Translations under genes and position numbers: made by a program
Notes under the pieces: model-generated
Databases searched by the model: none
What the model saw: only the letters and a program-made list of their open reading frames with translations
Told to the model about the DNA's origin: nothing
Part shown: positions 8,008-15,641 of the stretch, piece after piece
Layout: every line of letters starts with the position of its first letter
Numbering within the stretch: the stretch's first letter is position 1
NCBI RefSeq assembly: GCF_900106535.1
Contig: NZ_FNOH01000010.1
Span: 248,001 to 312,000, forward strand
Length of the DNA stretch: 64,000 nucleotides
Direction: 5' to 3'
Origin: Myxococcus xanthus
GTDB lineage: Bacteria; Myxococcota; Myxococcia; Myxococcales; Myxococcaceae

Positions 8008-8855
8008 AGCTGGCTTACGAGACGTGGGGTGAGGGCTCCCGTCCGCTCGTGTTGCTGCACGGCTTCACCGGCAGCCGCAGGGCCTTCGACGGGCTGCGTC
8101 CGCTCCTGGGCCGCGACGTGCGCGCGGTGGCGGTGGACCTCCCCGGTCATGGGGCCACGCCGCTGCCGGACCAGCGGGGGCGTGAGGCCTTCGTGGAGAC
8201 GGTGGACGCGCTCGTCGCGCTGGTGGACTCGCTGGGGCAGGGGCCCGTGGACCTGCTGGGCTATTCGCAGGGGGCACGCGTGGCGCTGGCGGCGGCCGTG
8301 CGCGCGCCGGACCGCTTCGGCCGGCTCATCATGGAGAGCGGTTCGCCAGGGCTGCATCGGCGCCAGGAGCGCGCGGCCCGGCGTGAGGCGGACGGACAGC
8401 TGGCGGCCTTCATCCGTTCGCGGGGCGTGGACGCCTTCGTGGACCGCTGGGAGCAATTGCCGCTGTTCGACGGCCTGCGCCAGCTTCCGCAGGAGCGTAG
8501 GGACGCGCTGCGCTCACAGCGCCGCGCCTGCACGGCGGAGGGGCTCGCGGGCGCGCTGGAGTGTCTGGGGCTGGGTGTCCAGCCGGATTTCTGGCCGGAG
8601 CTGCATGCCCAGCGGCTGCCCACGCTGCTCCTGACGGGCGCTTCGGATTCGAAGTTCACCCAGATTGCCCGCCGCATGGCCACGGAGCTGCCGGTGGTCT
8701 GGCGCCACGCCTTCGAAGACTGTGGCCACGCGCCGCACCTGGAAGCGCCGGAAGCCTACGTCCGTGAAGTCCTCGGGTTCCTCCAGACTCCCTGGTACGA
8801 GGCCCCGCAGTTCGACAGCCCCATGCCCGTGCGCGAGGGAAGGGTGGCGTCGTGA
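7998..8855 (+). CDS. menH: SHCHC synthase, alpha/beta hydrolase
   Basis: Eliminates pyruvate from SEPHCHC. The 285-residue alpha/beta-hydrolase has LLHGFTGS (oxyanion region, about 20-27), the nucleophile in LLGYSQGARVAL (Ser near 91), the acid Asp in LTGASDSKF near 216 and the base His in DCGHAPHLEAP near 245. It overlaps menD by ten bases and the menA start by four. A C-terminal extension of about 25 residues, rich in Pro, follows the catalytic core. Position between menD and menA supports MenH over a generic hydrolase. Confidence 0.91.
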   Translation: MGVKLAYETWGEGSRPLVLLHGFTGSRRAFDGLRPLLGRDVRAVAVDLPGHGATPLPDQRGREAFVETVDALVALVDSLGQGPVDLLGYSQGARVALAAAVRAPDRFGRLIMESGSPGLHRRQERAARREADGQLAAFIRSRGVDAFVDRWEQLPLFDGLRQLPQERRDALRSQRRACTAEGLAGALECLGLGVQPDFWPELHAQRLPTLLLTGASDSKFTQIARRMATELPVVWRHAFEDCGHAPHLEAPEAYVREVLGFLQTPWYEAPQFDSPMPVREGRVAS

Positions 8856-9775
8856 GCACGTCGGTTCCGGCGCCGGGCCCGCTGTCGGTGAAGCCCCGTC
8901 CCGGGGTGAAGCACTGGGTGATGGCGGCGCGCCCCAAGACGCTGACGGCGGCGCTGGTGCCGGTGTTGGTGGGCACGGGGCTCGCGTTCGGCTCGGGCGT
9001 GGGGCGCCTGCTGCCCGCGTTGGCAGCGCTGCTGGGCGCGGTGCTCATCCAGATTGGCACCAACTTCATCAACGACTACTACGACTTCAAGAAGGGCGCC
9101 GACACGCACGAACGGCTGGGCCCTCAGCGCGTGACGCAGAGTGGCCTCATCGCGCCGGGCACTGTGCTGGCGGGCGCGGGCGTGTGCTTTGCGCTGGCCA
9201 CGGCCGTGGGCATGTACCTGGTGGCGGTGGGCGGCTGGCCCATCATCGCCATCGGCCTGACGTCGCTGCTGTGCGGCTACGCATACACGGGCGGCCCCTT
9301 TCCCCTGGGCTACAATGGCCTGGGAGACGTGTTCGTCTTCATCTTTTTCGGCTTGGTGGCGGTGACGGGGACCTACTACGTGCAGGCGGGGACGGTGGAC
9401 CCCGCGGCGTGGTGGGCGGCGGTTCCCGTGGGCGCCAGCGGCACCATGCTCATCGTCGTCAACAACCTGCGCGACGTGACGACGGACGTGAAGGCTGGCA
9501 AGCGCACCCTGGCGGTCCGCTTCGGCACGGGCGTGGGGAAGGCGGAGTACCTCCTCCTCCTGGTGCTGTCGTACGCCACGCCCTTCGCGATGTACGCGCT
9601 GAAGCTGGCCAGCCCCTGGGTGTTCCTGTCCCTGCTGAGCCTGCCCCTGGCGGTTCCCCCGTTGCGGCAGGTGTTGAAGCAGGAGGGGGCCGCGCTGAAT
9701 CCGGCGCTGGGGTCCACGGCCAGACTCCAGCTCGTGTTTGGAGTGCTGTTCGCGTTGGGCCTCTACCTGCGATGA
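8852..9775 (+). CDS. menA: 1,4-dihydroxy-2-naphthoate polyprenyltransferase
   Basis: Integral inner-membrane UbiA-family enzyme that prenylates 1,4-dihydroxy-2-naphthoate. The 307-residue protein has about eight hydrophobic segments. The first Asp-rich motif is NFINDYYDFKKGAD near 75 and the second is NNLRDVTTDVKAGKRTLAVRFG near 205, both needed for Mg-prenyl diphosphate binding. MAARPKTLTAALVPVLVG at the N-terminus is typical. GTG start overlaps the menH stop as GTGA. Confidence 0.95.
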   Translation: MSTSVPAPGPLSVKPRPGVKHWVMAARPKTLTAALVPVLVGTGLAFGSGVGRLLPALAALLGAVLIQIGTNFINDYYDFKKGADTHERLGPQRVTQSGLIAPGTVLAGAGVCFALATAVGMYLVAVGGWPIIAIGLTSLLCGYAYTGGPFPLGYNGLGDVFVFIFFGLVAVTGTYYVQAGTVDPAAWWAAVPVGASGTMLIVVNNLRDVTTDVKAGKRTLAVRFGTGVGKAEYLLLLVLSYATPFAMYALKLASPWVFLSLLSLPLAVPPLRQVLKQEGAALNPALGSTARLQLVFGVLFALGLYLR

Positions 9776-9784
9776 TGTGAGGCC

Positions 9785-10945
9785 ATGCGGATTGCCCAGG
9801 TTTCGCTCATTCCCCTCCGGTTGGAGCTGCGCCAGCCCCTGAAGACGTCACAAGGGGGGCACGCGGTGCGAGAAGGCTTCCTCGTCCGCGTCGTCGACGA
9901 GGAGGGGCGCGAAGGTCTGGGCGAGGCGATGCCGCTGCCCGCGTTCGGCACCGAGTCGCTCGAAGACTGTGGCGTGACGCTGAACGCCTGGCTGTCCGAG
10001 CTGAAGGGCCAGTTCCTGGGCGACTCGGTCCGGGCCATCGAGGACACGTTGTCGCCGTTCCCCCCTGCCGTGGCGCGAGGCGACGGCGTGCGCATCCGTG
10101 CACGTCAGGTGACGCCAGCGGGCGCCATGCCGGCCGCGGAACACGCGCTGGAGCTGGCGCTGCTGGACCTGCTCGCGCAACGCCAGGGTGTTCCGCTGTG
10201 CTGGCTGCTGGCGGAGGAGGCGCGGACGGAAGTGGCGGTGAACGCGCTGCTGGGCGCCGACACCCCCGAGGCCCTGGCGGGAGAGGCCCGGCAGGCCGTG
10301 GCCGAGGGCTTCGGCACGTTGAAGCTGAAAGTCGCCGGCCGGCCGCTGGACGCCGACGAGGCGCGAGTGAAGGCCGTGCGCGATGCGGTGGGGCCGGACG
10401 TGAAGCTTCGGCTGGATGCGAACGGCGGCTGGTCCGAGCCCGACGCGAAGCGCGCCCTGGACCGGCTGGGTTGGTACGGCCTGGAGTTGGTGGAGCAGCC
10501 CACGCCGCCGGAGGACCTCGCGGCGCTCTGGCGCGTTCAGCGCCGCGCCCCCTGCACGGTGGCGGCGGACGAGTCCCTGGCTTCTCCCGATGCGCTCCGG
10601 GCGCTGCTGACGGTGGACCCGTTGCTGGGCGGTGGCCCGGCGGTGGGCGCGGTGGTGCTGAAGCCCATGGTGCTGGGCGGACTGTTGCCGTGCCTCGTGG
10701 TCGCGATGCGCGCGGCGCGGCTCGGAATGCAGGCCTATGTCACCAGCTCCATTGATGGCGTGGTGGCGCGGGCTGGCGCGGCACACCTCGCGGCGGCACT
10801 GCCATCCGGAGCGCTGGCCTCCGGGCTCGCTATTGGGCGCTTGCTGGCGAAGGAGCCGGAAGATCATCCGTACCATCCGCAGCAAGGCGTCATTCGCCTG
10901 TCGAGCACCCCGGGGCTCGGACTGAGCTCCCAGTCCCTGGTGTGA
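9785..10945 (+). CDS. menC: o-Succinylbenzoate synthase
   Basis: Enolase-superfamily dehydratase giving o-succinylbenzoate. In 386 residues it has catalytic Lys in TLKLKVAG near 181, metal ligands in RLDANGGW near 215, EQPTPP near 240 and ADESL near 265, and the second Lys in VVLKPMVLGG near 298. It follows menA after nine bases. N-acylamino-acid racemases share this fold, but the men operon context fixes the role. Confidence 0.93.
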   Translation: MRIAQVSLIPLRLELRQPLKTSQGGHAVREGFLVRVVDEEGREGLGEAMPLPAFGTESLEDCGVTLNAWLSELKGQFLGDSVRAIEDTLSPFPPAVARGDGVRIRARQVTPAGAMPAAEHALELALLDLLAQRQGVPLCWLLAEEARTEVAVNALLGADTPEALAGEARQAVAEGFGTLKLKVAGRPLDADEARVKAVRDAVGPDVKLRLDANGGWSEPDAKRALDRLGWYGLELVEQPTPPEDLAALWRVQRRAPCTVAADESLASPDALRALLTVDPLLGGGPAVGAVVLKPMVLGGLLPCLVVAMRAARLGMQAYVTSSIDGVVARAGAAHLAAALPSGALASGLAIGRLLAKEPEDHPYHPQQGVIRLSSTPGLGLSSQSLV

Positions 10946-11004
10946 CGGCTCGGCGCATGGGAGCCCCCGGCTTGGCCTCCGTTGATGAAGCCCAAGGTGA
11001 CGGA

Positions 11005-12453
11005 ATGTCGGTCCTGCTGTGTCCCATTCGAGTAGGCGCTCGTCATCACCCCCAGGCAGAGGCCCTGACGTTCGCGGGCCGCTCCTGGTCCTATGAAGCG
11101 CTGGATGCGGAAGTCTCCCGATGGGTTGCCGCACTCGAGGCGGAGGGCGTCGGCGCTTCGGACAGGGTGGCGTCGCTCGCGACGAACCACGTCGCCTCCG
11201 TGTGCCTCTTCTGGGCGCTGGGCCGGCTGGGCGCGGTGTTGGCGCCGCTCAATGCCCGCCTCACGTCCGTGGAGCTGGCGCCCATGGTGGAGGACATCCA
11301 GCCCCGTTTGAGGCTGGCGCTGGGGGCCCTGGCGGAGCGGCTCCCTGGAGCCCGGCCACTCGAGTCCTTCGCGGAGGCCGTCTCCACGGGGGCTTCCACG
11401 TGCCAGCCCCTGGAGGCATCGTCGCCCCGGGTTGTGCTCTTCACCAGCGGGACCACGGGCCGGCCCAAGGGCGCGGTCCTCACCGAAGGCAACTTCCGGG
11501 CGTCTTCACGAGCGTCGGCGGGCAACCTGGGGGCGCATCCAGCCCCGCGTTGGCTGGGCACATTGCCGCTTTTCCACGTGGGGGGCATCGCCATGCTCAC
11601 TCGCACTGCCTACGAGGGAGGCTGCCTCGTCCTGCACGAACGCTTCGACGCCGATGCGGCCAACCGGGCCATCGACGGGGAGGGCGTGTCCCACGCGAGC
11701 CTCGTGGCTACGACGCTGGAGCGAGTGCTGGAGGCCCGAGGTGACCGGCGCATGCCGGACTCCTTTGCATGGGCGCTGATAGGCGGAGGTCCGGTGCCCG
11801 TGCCCCTCCTCGCACGAGCGAGGGCCGCGGGCCTGCGAGCCCTTCAGACGTACGGCCTGACGGAGGCCTGCTCACAAGTCACGACTGAGCGCCCGGACAC
11901 TGCGGACGGCCGCACCGCTGGTGTCCCGTTGCTGGGTGTCGAGGTGCGCATCGTCGGCGCAGGGGGCGAAGTCCTCGGTGCTGGGGCGGAGGGCGACATC
12001 GAGGTGCGCGCGCCCACGGTGATGGCCGGGTACTGGCAGCGTCCGGAGGCCACCCAGGAGGCGGTTCGCGACGGCTGGCTGCGCACGAAGGACGTCGGTG
12101 TGCTGGATGGTGGGGGGCGGCTCACCGTGCTGTCACGCCGCACGGACCTCATCGTCCGAGGTGGGGAGAACATCTACCCGGCGGAGGTGGAAGCGGTGCT
12201 CGTCAACCACCCCGCGGTGCAGGAAGCCTCCGTGGTGGGCTTCCCGGACGACCGCTGGGGCGAACGGCCCGTGGCCTTCGTCGCGCCGCGCCAGGGGCAA
12301 CCGCACCCCGGGGATGAGGAACTGGCGGCGTGGTGCCGTCAGTCCCTGGCGGGCTTCAAGACGCCCGCGCGTTTCGTGTGGGTGGACGCGCTGCCTCGCA
12401 ACGCCATGGGGAAGGTCGAGCGCACCGTCCTGAGACGGCACGCCCTCCGCTGA
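11005..12453 (+). CDS. menE: o-Succinylbenzoate-CoA ligase
   Basis: AMP-forming ligase that activates o-succinylbenzoate with CoA. The P-loop FTSGTTGRPKGAVLTEGNF, the A5-like QTYGLTEACSQ, YWQRPEAT, GWLRTKDVG, RRTDLIVRGGENIYPAEVE and the C-terminal catalytic Lys in NAMGKVERT are all present. I favour ATG at 11005, preceded by AAGGTGA. A GTG at 10942 overlaps the menC stop (GTGA) and would add 21 residues without family similarity, so the true start is open. The men operon has no separate DHNA-CoA synthase (MenB) or hot-dog thioesterase in this window. Confidence 0.9.
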   Translation: MSVLLCPIRVGARHHPQAEALTFAGRSWSYEALDAEVSRWVAALEAEGVGASDRVASLATNHVASVCLFWALGRLGAVLAPLNARLTSVELAPMVEDIQPRLRLALGALAERLPGARPLESFAEAVSTGASTCQPLEASSPRVVLFTSGTTGRPKGAVLTEGNFRASSRASAGNLGAHPAPRWLGTLPLFHVGGIAMLTRTAYEGGCLVLHERFDADAANRAIDGEGVSHASLVATTLERVLEARGDRRMPDSFAWALIGGGPVPVPLLARARAAGLRALQTYGLTEACSQVTTERPDTADGRTAGVPLLGVEVRIVGAGGEVLGAGAEGDIEVRAPTVMAGYWQRPEATQEAVRDGWLRTKDVGVLDGGGRLTVLSRRTDLIVRGGENIYPAEVEAVLVNHPAVQEASVVGFPDDRWGERPVAFVAPRQGQPHPGDEELAAWCRQSLAGFKTPARFVWVDALPRNAMGKVERTVLRRHALR

Positions 12454-12481
12454 CCCACGGGGGTGGGGCGGGCGCCCTGTC

Positions 12482-12694
12482 TCAGCACTCCGAGATCGGG
12501 TGGCCCCAGGGATTGGTCCGCGGGAACTGCCGCAGGACGGTGCTCAGCCGGCAGGTGGCCGACACGGTGGTGGCAGCCCCGGACCGACGGGAGGCCTGCG
12601 GGCCCCGGTGCTCGAAGGTGCCCAGTCGGGCCGCCTGCATCGCCAGCTGCTTTTCGACCTCCGGGGACCAACGGGAGAACTCAAGCCATTCCAT
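12482..12694 (-). CDS. Small protein of unknown function (70 aa)
   Basis: Not recognised. The ATG at 12694 is preceded by a perfect AAGGAG (minus strand, 12707-12702) seven bases upstream, which is why I accept it. The product begins MEWLEFSRWSPEVEKQLAMQ, a short acidic helix-like start, then becomes basic and Ser/Thr-rich (SRRSGAATTVSATCR). It has no signal peptide or membrane segment. It lies convergent to menE, whose stop is 28 bases away, in an otherwise empty 730-bp gap. It could be a short regulator or a spurious frame; the ribosome site is the only strong support. Confidence 0.45.
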   Translation of the reverse strand: MEWLEFSRWSPEVEKQLAMQAARLGTFEHRGPQASRRSGAATTVSATCRLSTVLRQFPRTNPWGHPISEC

Positions 12695-13186
12695 GTGCGT
12701 GCTCCTTCGCGCCGCAGTGTTCGGGCACATCCGACCTCTTCAAGTCGCGAAAATCACGACGCCACGCGTTGAAGCTGGCGGTCAGTGGCGATTTCCCGAC
12801 AAGGGTCGCCGTCTCAACCCGCGGACGTGGTCGCCATCTTTCAAAAGCCACTCCGGGATGTCGTGTTCCCGCGCGGCCGCCTGCCCTCCGAGGAGGGGCC
12901 TGCATTTCCTGCGCGGACCTGGGACACGTGGACATTCTTGCGTCGTCCTCGCCGTGCCCCCGTCGTGATTGCTGATACGGCTGCAACCTTTCACTCCCAA
13001 GGTCAAAACTCAAACATGCAAGGAATTCCACAGCCGACGTTGAAGAGTTGAAGAGACAACGCGGGGGGAGGGTGAGGAATGACGCCGGCTTCCGAGTGAA
13101 AACAGGACATTCCAGGTCGTGGCTGATTTTGATATCGAAATGACTCAAAGGCAGCTCAGCACACGTACTCGCAACGGGAGGGAGAG
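12695..13186. other. 492-bp non-coding stretch before the FAD monooxygenase
   Basis: No credible gene on either strand. The last 200 bases are AT-richer than the surroundings and should hold the promoter of the monooxygenase at 13187. A tandem 8-bp repeat, GTTGAAGA twice, is at 13039-13054. The strong ribosome site GGGAGGGAGAG is directly before 13187. Confidence 0.5.
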
Positions 13187-14812
13187 ATGGCTCCGGAGTC
13201 CGTTGATGTCATCATCGTGGGCAGTGGTCCGGTGGGAGCGATGGCGGCGAATCTCCTGGGACAGCAGGGGATTCGGACGCTGGTGGTGGAGCGTGAAGTC
13301 ACGCCTCATGGCCAGTCCCGCGCCATCAGCGTGGATGACGAGGGCCAGCGCATCTTCCAGTCCGCGGGGCTGGTGGGCGACCTGGGCGCGGGCTTCTATC
13401 CGTGCAAGCGGCTGCAGTACCTGAATGACTCGCTGCGCTCGCTGGCGGAGGTGGACTTCACCCGGTTGGACCGGCCGTTCGGCTACGTGCCCGCGGCCTT
13501 CTTCCAGCAGCCGCGCATGGAGGCGGTGCTTCGTCAGGGACTGAAGCGCTTCCCGCACGTGGACCTGTGGCTGGGCCACGAGGTGGAGTCCTTCGTCCAG
13601 GACGAAGACGGCGTCACCGCCCGCGTGAAGGAGGTCGCGGGGGAGCGTGCCGTCAACGTGCGCGCGCGCTTCCTGCTCGCGTGCGACGGCTCGCACAGCT
13701 CCATCCGCCGGCGGCTGGGTCTGAAGCTCGTGGGGACGACGGCGCTGGAGCACTCGCTGGCCATCACCGTGAAGACGCGCTCACCCGAGCCCGAATTCAC
13801 CAGCTACCTGTGCGGCCCCGTGCGCCGGGGGTTCATCGCGCGCACCGCGCCGAACGAGATTCGCTTCGACATCATCCTGGAGCCAGATGCGGACCTGAAG
13901 GCGGCGCGCTCGCTCGAGAACGTGCGGCGGCTGATCGGCTACTACCTGGACCCGGATTCGGTGGAGCTCGACTCCGTCAAGATCTTCTCGTACCACAGCC
14001 GCATGTCCGAGCAGTGGCGGGTGGGCCGCGTGTTCCTCCTGGGCGACGCGGCGCACCTGATGCCGCCCTTCCTGGGGCAGGGGCTCTGCGCGGGCCTCCG
14101 GGACGCGGCGAACCTGACCTGGAAGCTCGGGCTGGTGCTCGCGGGCGCGGCGGATGCGTCGCTGCTCGACACCTACGAGGAAGAGCGGCGTGGCCACGTG
14201 TCGGAGGTGATTCGCGGCTCGGACGCCATGGGCCGGGTGATGATGTCGGGCGGGCGGGTGATGGCTCGCGTCCGCAACGCGCTCATCCAGGTGATGTACC
14301 GGCTGCCGGTGACGGGCGACTTCATCCGCGACTACAAGGTGAAGCCGCAGATGCCGCTGCGCCGGGGCTTCATGCTCGGCGCCCAACGCGAGAAGGGGGA
14401 CGTGCCGGAAGGCTCCTACTTCCCGCAGCCGCGCGTGGAGCGGCCCGACGGGGAGACGGCGCTGCTGGATGACTGCCTGGGCGAGGGCTTCGTGGTGCTG
14501 ACGCGTCCAGGTGCTTCCCAGGAGGCCCAGCGCGAGGCACGGGCCCTGGCGGACGAACTCGGAGCACGCTGGTGGCAGGTGGCCGCGGCGGACCGCGCGG
14601 GAAGTGGCGGGCCGGACACGCTGGTGGACCTGGACGGCCGGCTGGGCGCCTGGTTCGTGCAGTACGCGGCCGACCTCGTGGTGCTCCGGCCGGACCGCTA
14701 CGTGTTCGGCATCGCAGGGGGTGGCAAGCGGGGCCACCTCCTGGGCTCGCTCAAGGGCCGCGTCCGCCCTCACTCGCGTCCGAGTGGCGCGGAGGTCCGG
14801 CGGGCGGGCTGA
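13187..14812 (+). CDS. FAD-dependent monooxygenase (aromatic hydroxylase family)
   Basis: Class A flavoprotein hydroxylase of the PheA/TfdB/MhpA type, 541 residues. The FAD dinucleotide motif is VIIVGSGPVGAMAANLLG at 8-25, the second FAD/NADPH motif is LLACDGSHSSIRRRLGL near 165-180, and the third is VFLLGDAAHLMPPFLGQG near 282-300. Residues 400-541 form the thioredoxin-like C-terminal extension seen in phenol and 3-(3-hydroxyphenyl)propionate hydroxylases. It stands alone, with no ring-cleavage genes nearby, so an aromatic or polyketide substrate cannot be named. Convergent with the gene at 14889. Confidence 0.85.
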   Translation: MAPESVDVIIVGSGPVGAMAANLLGQQGIRTLVVEREVTPHGQSRAISVDDEGQRIFQSAGLVGDLGAGFYPCKRLQYLNDSLRSLAEVDFTRLDRPFGYVPAAFFQQPRMEAVLRQGLKRFPHVDLWLGHEVESFVQDEDGVTARVKEVAGERAVNVRARFLLACDGSHSSIRRRLGLKLVGTTALEHSLAITVKTRSPEPEFTSYLCGPVRRGFIARTAPNEIRFDIILEPDADLKAARSLENVRRLIGYYLDPDSVELDSVKIFSYHSRMSEQWRVGRVFLLGDAAHLMPPFLGQGLCAGLRDAANLTWKLGLVLAGAADASLLDTYEEERRGHVSEVIRGSDAMGRVMMSGGRVMARVRNALIQVMYRLPVTGDFIRDYKVKPQMPLRRGFMLGAQREKGDVPEGSYFPQPRVERPDGETALLDDCLGEGFVVLTRPGASQEAQREARALADELGARWWQVAAADRAGSGGPDTLVDLDGRLGAWFVQYAADLVVLRPDRYVFGIAGGGKRGHLLGSLKGRVRPHSRPSGAEVRRAG

Positions 14813-14825
14813 AACGCGGGGGAAC

Positions 14826-14858
14826 GGAAAAACAACAGGCGCCCGGGCCGGGGCGCCC
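14826..14858 (-). terminator. Rho-independent terminator for the 17791-14889 unit
   Basis: On the minus strand arms GGCGCCC and GGGCGCC (14838-14844 and 14851-14857) enclose a six-base loop and are followed by TGTTGTTTTT. It lies 30 bases past the stop of the metalloprotein gene and 14 bases past the convergent monooxygenase stop. Confidence 0.65.
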
Positions 14859-14888
14859 TACGACCGCGAAGTGGGGCTGCGGGGAGGC

Positions 14889-15641
14889 TCAGGCCGCGGC
14901 GGCGGACTGGACCAGCTTCCCGGCGCGCTCCACGCAGTCGCCCATGAAGCGCAGGTAGATGTCGAGCGCGCTGGCACCCGTCTTGGCGATGATGGGCGCC
15001 TTGTCCGGCACCTGCGACAGGAGCTTGTTGAGCATCACCTCGTTGAGCGCGGTGTGACCCACGTCAATCTCCGTGTGCTCCTTGAGGAAGGACATGCCCT
15101 GGAGGATTTCCTCGCCACAGACGCGCTTGGCCTGCTCGAGAATCACGGGGCCGAGCACCGTCGACAGGCCCTCGATTTCGTACTCGATGGCCACCTGCGC
15201 GGCGGGCATCTCACCGGTGATGGTGTTCTCGTGAATCTCCCGGTACTCCTTCATCGCCTCCGTGGGCGGCTGGGCGATGAGCTCCTCGGCGTTCAGCTTG
15301 GGGCTGCGGCGCTCGTTCCACCGGGCCACCAGGTGCTTGGTGTCCTCGACCATCATCAGGTGGTGGCCGGCCTCGTGCTTGGCGTGGGCGATGAGCTTCT
15401 GGCCCACGTCGTCCAGGCCCGCCTTTACGGTGGCCTCACCGGCGCGGCGAATCCACCCGTCCACCGGCTCCGTCATGTAGACGCCCAGCGAGTTCCAGGT
15501 GATGAGGAATGCCTCGAAGAGCGCGGGGTCCGCCTTGTCATCCAGCAGCACCTTCAGCCGGGGGTCCGTCTTGATGCGCTCACGGGTGGCAGTCAGGTTC
15601 GGCGTGTACAGCTCCTCCACGAGTTGCTTGCTCATGTTCAT
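14889..15641 (-). CDS. Heme-oxygenase-like fold metalloprotein (TenA/CADD/diiron-oxygenase superfamily)
   Basis: 250-residue all-helical protein. HAKHEAGHHLMMVEDTKH near 95-112 gives Glu/His ligands, EYEIEGLSTVLG near 155 gives a further Glu, and KEHTEIDVGHTALNE near 195-209 gives His, Asp and His in the D-x(2-3)-H spacing of heme-oxygenase-like diiron enzymes. I infer an iron-dependent redox enzyme; the substrate is unknown. Its ATG overlaps the stop of the upstream PilZ gene as TAATG, so the two are almost surely co-translated. TenA-type thiaminases share the fold but are distinguished by an active-site Cys, which I do not see. Confidence 0.68.
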   Translation of the reverse strand: MNMSKQLVEELYTPNLTATRERIKTDPRLKVLLDDKADPALFEAFLITWNSLGVYMTEPVDGWIRRAGEATVKAGLDDVGQKLIAHAKHEAGHHLMMVEDTKHLVARWNERRSPKLNAEELIAQPPTEAMKEYREIHENTITGEMPAAQVAIEYEIEGLSTVLGPVILEQAKRVCGEEILQGMSFLKEHTEIDVGHTALNEVMLNKLLSQVPDKAPIIAKTGASALDIYLRFMGDCVERAGKLVQSAAAA

